A stretch of DNA of 8,650 bases from Oscillospiraceae bacterium (GTDB lineage Bacteria; Bacillota_A; Clostridia; Oscillospirales; Oscillospiraceae): the NCBI GenBank assembly GCA_902789835.1, contig CADAPN010000077.1:1-8650 (forward strand). The letters run 5' to 3'. Position 1 is the stretch's first letter. Every line of letters begins with the position of its first letter. The translations under genes and the position numbers were made by a program. The notes beneath the pieces were generated by a model. That model was not told the origin of the DNA and searched no databases. It saw only the letters and a list, made by a program, of their open reading frames with translations. Below are positions 5,701 through 8,650 of the stretch, one piece after another.

Positions 5701-7140
5701 ATCTACTGCCCGCACAGGGAGGATTATGAGGCGCTTCTTGAGAAGGCCTCCGACGGTCTCAAGGAGGGTGAGGCCACGCCCAGCCGGGTACGGCTTCGCA
5801 TGGGCGTGTACGCCCAGGTGGACAAGCACCTGGAGGTCAACCGCCGCTTCGACTATGCAAAGATCGCGGCAAACACCGTCAAGAACAGCTATCTGAAGTC
5901 GGTCGGCGTGTATGACCAGCAGATGCATGACGCGGAGCTGTACCGCGCGCGGCTTCTGGAGGACTTCCGTCCCGCGCTGCAGGAGCACTGCTTCAAGGTG
6001 TTCTTCCAGCCCAAGTTCAATGTCCGCACCGCCACGCCGGTTCTCATCGGCGCGGAGTCCCTTGTGCGGTGGCAGCATCCGGAGCTCGGTTTCATCAGCC
6101 CGGGCGTGTTCATTCCGCTTCTGGAGGACAACGGCCTCATTCTCGAACTGGACCGCTACGTCTGGAGAGAGGCCGCCGAGAGGATCCGCGACTGGAAGCA
6201 GCGCTTCGGCTTCTGTGTGCCGGTTTCGGTGAACGTCTCGCGGGTCGACATGCTGACGCCCAACCTGAAGGGAATCTTCACGGAGATTCTGTCCTCCTGC
6301 GGCCTGCAGCCGGAGGATCTCATCCTGGAGGTTACGGAGTCGGCCTATACGGAAGACTCGGAGCAGATTCTCTCCACAGCGCATGAGCTCCGAAAGATGG
6401 GCCTGCGCATTGAGATGGACGACTTCGGCACGGGTTATTCCTCTCTCGGCATGCTCTCCAATCTCCCGCTGGACGCGCTGAAACTGGACATGAGCTTTGT
6501 GCGCAGCGCCTTCGGCGAAGCCAAGGACCTGCGGATGATCGAGCTGATCATCGACATCGCGGACTATCTCGGCGTCCCCGTGGTGGCCGAGGGGGTGGAG
6601 ACAGAAGAACAGTACCTGGCGCTGAAGGCGCTTGGCTGTGATGCGATCCAGGGGTACTACTTCTCGAAACCCGTGCCGTCTGAGGAGTTTGACCGTTTCT
6701 TCAAGGAGCGGGAAACCTCGCCGGTCCCGACGGCGCCGGAATACCGCCAGTCTTACATCAGCCTGTCCAAGGCTCTGGCCGGAGACTTTGAGCGCATCTT
6801 CTACGTCGATACCCAGTCGGGCCGGTTCCTTGAGTTCCGGGCCGAGGGCGAGCACGAGCTGGAAATCCTCCCGGGCGGGACGGACTTCTTCGATGAGCCG
6901 GAGAAGCTTCTTCCCGGCACGGTGTGTGAGGAGGATCGCCCCCGCGTAGGAGCCGCCCTTGGCAGGGAGAGCCTGGCAAAGTGGGCGGAGACGGACGAGC
7001 CGCAGGCCGTGAGATTCCGGCGCGCGGACGACGAAGCCCGGCAGCCCTGCGTCCTGCAGACGGTTCGGACCCGAACCCGGGACAACCGTCACCTTGTCAT
7101 CGGCGTGAGCGCGGAGCCGGATACCCCTGGATCGCTGTGA
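2797..7140 (+). CDS. APC-family permease fused to GGDEF-REC-GGDEF(degenerate)-EAL-PAS: transporter-coupled c-di-GMP enzyme
   Basis: 1447 aa. Residues 1-460 form a 12-helix APC-type amino-acid permease: TM1 glycine motif GTAIGWG (22-28), PEAGGAYAY (72-80), a TM6 segment with GFES (220-223), and R-x-x-x-ALGRDKVLPKKLA (326-342). Two extra helices (about 468-489 and 538-559) flank an acidic loop of about 48 residues that should lie outside. The cytoplasmic part follows. GGDEF-1 (about 565-724) has an intact GGDEF at 650-654, D610 and DPMTG, but no RxxD inhibitory site (FQHS, 641-644). REC (about 754-875) has E761/D762, phosphoacceptor D807, T837 and K857. GGDEF-2 (about 880-1046) is degenerate (GADAF, 963-967). 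EAL (about 1053-1302) keeps E1087-x-L-x-R, N1146, E1178, D1208-D1209, K1229, E1255 and Q1285. A PAS-like tail ends in VIGV. The family chemistry is cyclic di-GMP synthesis from GTP and its hydrolysis to pGpG. The transported substrate is unknown, and the permease part might act as a receptor. It is probably transcribed alone. Confidence 0.93.
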   Translation: MNKERTLQKHLSPAVAWAFAVGTAIGWGSLVVTANTYLAQAGPMGSVLGLVLGALIMVVIAVNYAYLMRAFPEAGGAYAYTREAFGYDFAFLTAWFLAMTYFAVLWANVTSLPLYGRIFMGGLFRVGKLYTIFGYEVYLGEVLLSMAALLVTGYLCMRHEKLVDVLMIALALLFTVGIAACFIGAFAGGGRELKPLYLPDSAELSQIVKIAVISPWAFIGFESISHGVEEFRFDHRRIPRLMLVVVVMTLVLYVMVTLLSVTAYPERYDSWLSYIRDLDSLEGLEALPAFYAANRFLGSFGVWALMLSLLGLVITSLIGNTFALSRLFFALGRDKVLPKKLAELNDRNVPANAVGLVIAVSFLIPLIGRTAIGWIVDVTTIGATLIYALVSAAAAKLAKQDGNRAIRFAGTLGLGLMLAFGAYILLPNLLLRSSMARETYFLFIAWSVLGFLFFRYILRIDTERRFGNSLIVWVALQALVLFVSLIWMRQSMIVSNDTLLDNIHTYYEEHDDLDGQRTEDERYVELQLESAKEEDARTMVIAVGMVSFTLFIMLTNHLYMNRRAKESDHLANIDPMTGVKSKLAFLNSEKKFDEAIANGSVEKFAVAVCDVNGLKKINDTLGHKAGDEYIRSASRLVCDIFQHSPVFRVGGDEFVVILTGRDYLIRKELLLTLHDRSVANISKEGAVVVSGGFSSYKPGEDRSFHEVFERADTLMYEEKQLLKGLGSVTRDDSEAEAHPAVPLKQDGADVLSLSRHVLIVEDEVPNQMMLGMMLEAEGYELLYADDGVEALEQLKLHHDDLAIVLLDLQMPKMTGMDVLRVMKEEEEFRKIPVIILTADQSAEVECLKIGAMDFIPKPYPSPEIVQARVRRCIDLAEKQDIIQSTERDSLTRLYNVDYFMNYVRMYDQHYADMPMDAMVIDVNSFHMINERYGRQHGDRVLSRLGEQIRIIAREVGGVACRRGADAFLIYCPHREDYEALLEKASDGLKEGEATPSRVRLRMGVYAQVDKHLEVNRRFDYAKIAANTVKNSYLKSVGVYDQQMHDAELYRARLLEDFRPALQEHCFKVFFQPKFNVRTATPVLIGAESLVRWQHPELGFISPGVFIPLLEDNGLILELDRYVWREAAERIRDWKQRFGFCVPVSVNVSRVDMLTPNLKGIFTEILSSCGLQPEDLILEVTESAYTEDSEQILSTAHELRKMGLRIEMDDFGTGYSSLGMLSNLPLDALKLDMSFVRSAFGEAKDLRMIELIIDIADYLGVPVVAEGVETEEQYLALKALGCDAIQGYYFSKPVPSEEFDRFFKERETSPVPTAPEYRQSYISLSKALAGDFERIFYVDTQSGRFLEFRAEGEHELEILPGGTDFFDEPEKLLPGTVCEEDRPRVGAALGRESLAKWAETDEPQAVRFRRADDEARQPCVLQTVRTRTRDNRHLVIGVSAEPDTPGSL

Positions 7141-7203
7141 CCGGGCAGGAGCGGATGACAAAGGGGCTCATCAACCCGCAAGATCGTTTTATCGTCTTTG
7201 CAG

Positions 7204-7236
7204 AGACGGCATGGCATCGGTCATGCCGTTTTCTGC
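7204..7236 (+). terminator. Intrinsic terminator after the fusion gene
   Basis: The arms 7206-7215 and 7220-7229 pair over 10 bp (one G-U) around an ATCG loop. The stem can extend outward by further G-U and A-U pairs, and a TTTT-C-T-G-C-T-T stretch follows. It begins 63 nt after the stop codon at 7138-7140, so the downstream kinase is probably a separate transcription unit. Confidence 0.75.
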
Positions 7237-7274
7237 TTCCGCGGAGAAGATGCCGGGAAAAACATAGAAACCAC

Positions 7275-7303
7275 TGGAATGGCAGCGCATTTTGTGGTAC
7301 AAT
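7275..7303 (+). promoter_or_regulatory. Predicted promoter of the histidine kinase gene
   Basis: TACAAT (7298-7303) with a TGG extended -10 lies 17 bp after TGGAAT (7275-7280). The start is expected near 7310, leaving a leader of about 70 nt. The -35 matches the consensus only 3 of 6, but the extended -10 compensates. The box sequence and spacing closely match those of the promoter at 2671-2699. Confidence 0.55.
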
Positions 7304-7363
7304 TCAGAATGGTTTGGTATAGGTACTTATTTGCGCAGTTGAAACAGGGAAACAAGACGCCAT

Positions 7364-7369
7364 AGGGAG
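7364..7369 (+). promoter_or_regulatory. Ribosome binding site of the histidine kinase gene
   Basis: AGGGAG with a 9-nt spacer precedes the ATG at 7379. An in-frame TGA at 7340-7342 with no other start codon in between makes this the first possible start. Confidence 0.75.
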
Positions 7370-7378
7370 CATCAATTC

Positions 7379-8650
7379 ATGAAAAAGAGTCTCGTTATCA
7401 TCGGCAACGTGATCATAATCGCCGCCATCCTGATCTTCGTTGTTCTCTACTCCAGCTTTGAACACACCCTTTCCTACAGGAGACAGGTAGAACACTTTGA
7501 AAACATCATGGTGACCATGGAGAGCGTAACGGAGAATTATCTGGAGGGCGAGCAGCAGATCTGCGACGTCTGGGCGCACTTCATCAACAGCCAGAACATG
7601 ACCATGGAGGAGGCGGCCGCGTTTATTCGGGCCTCCCATGTGCTCCCCAACGCCTCGGCACATCTGATTTCCCTCGACACCCTCACGGGCCTCTCCACGC
7701 GCCCGAAACTGGGTTCGACGGACGACTATGCCGTTTCCTACCAGCAGATCTCTCTCCTGCAGAATGTGGGCTGGATCGATGAAATCGGGACGTCCATCAA
7801 CATCACCCGCGCCTACACCAATCCGATGAACGGCGAGCAATCCCTGGCTTTCTGCAACAGTGTAAGGCTGTATAAGCCGGAACGCGATACGTTCGAGACG
7901 GCGGTACTGCTGCGCGTCATTCCGATCTCGGTGCTGGAGCAGAAATGGGTTTTTCCGCAGGCCGAGCTGGTGAACGCCGAGCTGTCAATGATCGATGCCA
8001 ACGGTAATTATATTCTGAAAGGATACAGCTTTAAGAACGCCAGTTTTTTTGAGTTCTACAAATCCTATAATCCGACGGATCCCGAATCGTCGGGCAAGCT
8101 GTTCGACAGGATTACGTCCTCGACCGGCTCCGCAGAAATGATCAACTCGCACGGGCAGGAATGCGTCCTTGCCTTTACCCCGATCTCGGCCACCGCCGGG
8201 TGGACCCTGCTGGGCCTCGTGCCGGCGAAGGATCTCCATGCGGACGCGGAAAACTGGATGCTGGTGGGCGTCGTCTCGGTCGGTCTTCTGATTCTTTTCC
8301 TGCTTGACCTGTACTATATGCTTTACCTGAACCGGCGATATCAGGCCGCCGCACGGGAGGCGGAATCCGCAAGCAAGGCAAAGACCGATTTTCTCTCCAC
8401 CATGTCGCACGACATCCGCACGCCCATGAACGCCATCGTGGGCCTTACGACCATTGTCGAGAAGAATCTCGGCGATGTGGAGTCAACGCGGGAGAACCTT
8501 CGGAAAATCAGCCTTGCCAGCAATCATCTGCTGACCCTGATCAATGACATCCTGGATATCTCGAAGGTGGAAAGCGGAAAACTGAAGCTGAGTCCGCTGA
8601 CCTTCTCCATTGTGGAAACGGTTGAGAACCTCGTCAACATCTCACAGCCG
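7379..8650 (+). CDS. Sensor histidine kinase, N-terminal part (3' end outside window)
   Basis: The frame is open from the ATG at 7379 to the window edge (424 codons, no stop). TM1 is at about 4-24. A large extracytoplasmic region follows (about 25-290), with features suggesting a double-Cache sensor: an early helix (about 35-85), two alpha/beta segments and a closing TAGWTLLGLVP motif. TM2 is at about 293-316, then a short helical linker and the HisKA dimerisation domain. Its H-box is FLSTMSHDIRTPMNAIVG with the phosphorylated His at 344 (codon 8408-8410), followed by the second helix LLTLINDILDISKVESGKL. The ATPase domain, and any receiver domains typical of such hybrid kinases, lie beyond the edge. 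It would autophosphorylate and pass phosphate to a receiver. The receiver in the upstream fusion protein is a candidate partner by proximity only. The sensed ligand is unknown. The gene has its own promoter and follows a terminator, so it is not in an operon with the fusion. Confidence 0.92.
   Translation, partial: MKKSLVIIGNVIIIAAILIFVVLYSSFEHTLSYRRQVEHFENIMVTMESVTENYLEGEQQICDVWAHFINSQNMTMEEAAAFIRASHVLPNASAHLISLDTLTGLSTRPKLGSTDDYAVSYQQISLLQNVGWIDEIGTSINITRAYTNPMNGEQSLAFCNSVRLYKPERDTFETAVLLRVIPISVLEQKWVFPQAELVNAELSMIDANGNYILKGYSFKNASFFEFYKSYNPTDPESSGKLFDRITSSTGSAEMINSHGQECVLAFTPISATAGWTLLGLVPAKDLHADAENWMLVGVVSVGLLILFLLDLYYMLYLNRRYQAAAREAESASKAKTDFLSTMSHDIRTPMNAIVGLTTIVEKNLGDVESTRENLRKISLASNHLLTLINDILDISKVESGKLKLSPLTFSIVETVENLVNISQP

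Noticed and set aside
2716..7161. Very long open frame on the minus strand opposite the fusion gene
   Set aside because: It lacks recognisable domains and is rich in His, Arg, Asp and Gln, as expected for the antisense of a high-G+C gene. The plus strand encodes several intact enzyme families over the same bases.
7304..8410. Minus-strand open frames opposite the histidine kinase
   Set aside because: They are shadows of the kinase, whose plus-strand frame is open to the edge with membrane helices and a clear H-box.
1..8650. CRISPR arrays, tRNA or rRNA genes, insertion sequences, attachment sites
   Set aside because: Reading through the window showed no regularly spaced repeats, cloverleaf-like segments, transposase motifs or terminal inverted repeats. 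The intergenic gaps are all below 240 bp and are explained by promoters and terminators.

Overview
The window looks like part of a G+C-rich Gram-positive genome, most likely a gut-type Clostridia (Lachnospiraceae/Oscillospiraceae-like). This is inferred from strong AGGAGG-type ribosome binding sites, TGn-extended TATAAT/TACAAT promoters, and protein styles such as the histidine-kinase H-box STMSHDIRTPMNA and PAS-like tails ending in VIGV. The taxon cannot be fixed from the sequence alone; a G+C-rich actinobacterial gut lineage is an alternative.

Layout: (1) 2-406 (+) is the 3' end of a gene entering from the left, with a PAS-like C-terminal domain. (2) 407-510 is a convergent intergenic gap with a very strong, probably bidirectional, terminator (451-495). 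(3) 511-2607 (-) encodes a secreted, single-pass membrane-anchored von Willebrand factor A (vWA) protein of 698 aa. (4) 2608-2796 is a divergent control region with two back-to-back promoters whose -35 boxes are only 6 bp apart, plus a GC-rich leader hairpin. (5) 2797-7140 (+) encodes a 1447-aa fusion: APC-type amino-acid permease, two extra membrane segments around an acidic loop, an intact GGDEF, a receiver (REC), a degenerate GGDEF, an intact EAL and a PAS-like tail. (6) 7141-7378 holds an intrinsic terminator and a new promoter. (7) 7379 to the right edge (+) is the N-terminal part of a sensor histidine kinase, cut off before its ATPase domain.

The region reads as a signalling island. The central gene physically joins a transporter to both synthesis and hydrolysis of cyclic di-GMP, with a phosphorylatable receiver between the enzyme modules. 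The neighbouring histidine kinase, on its own promoter, is a possible phosphodonor. The divergently expressed vWA protein could be a cell-surface output or sensor. The transporter/c-di-GMP fusion is the most notable system here. The functional links between genes are inferred from proximity only.
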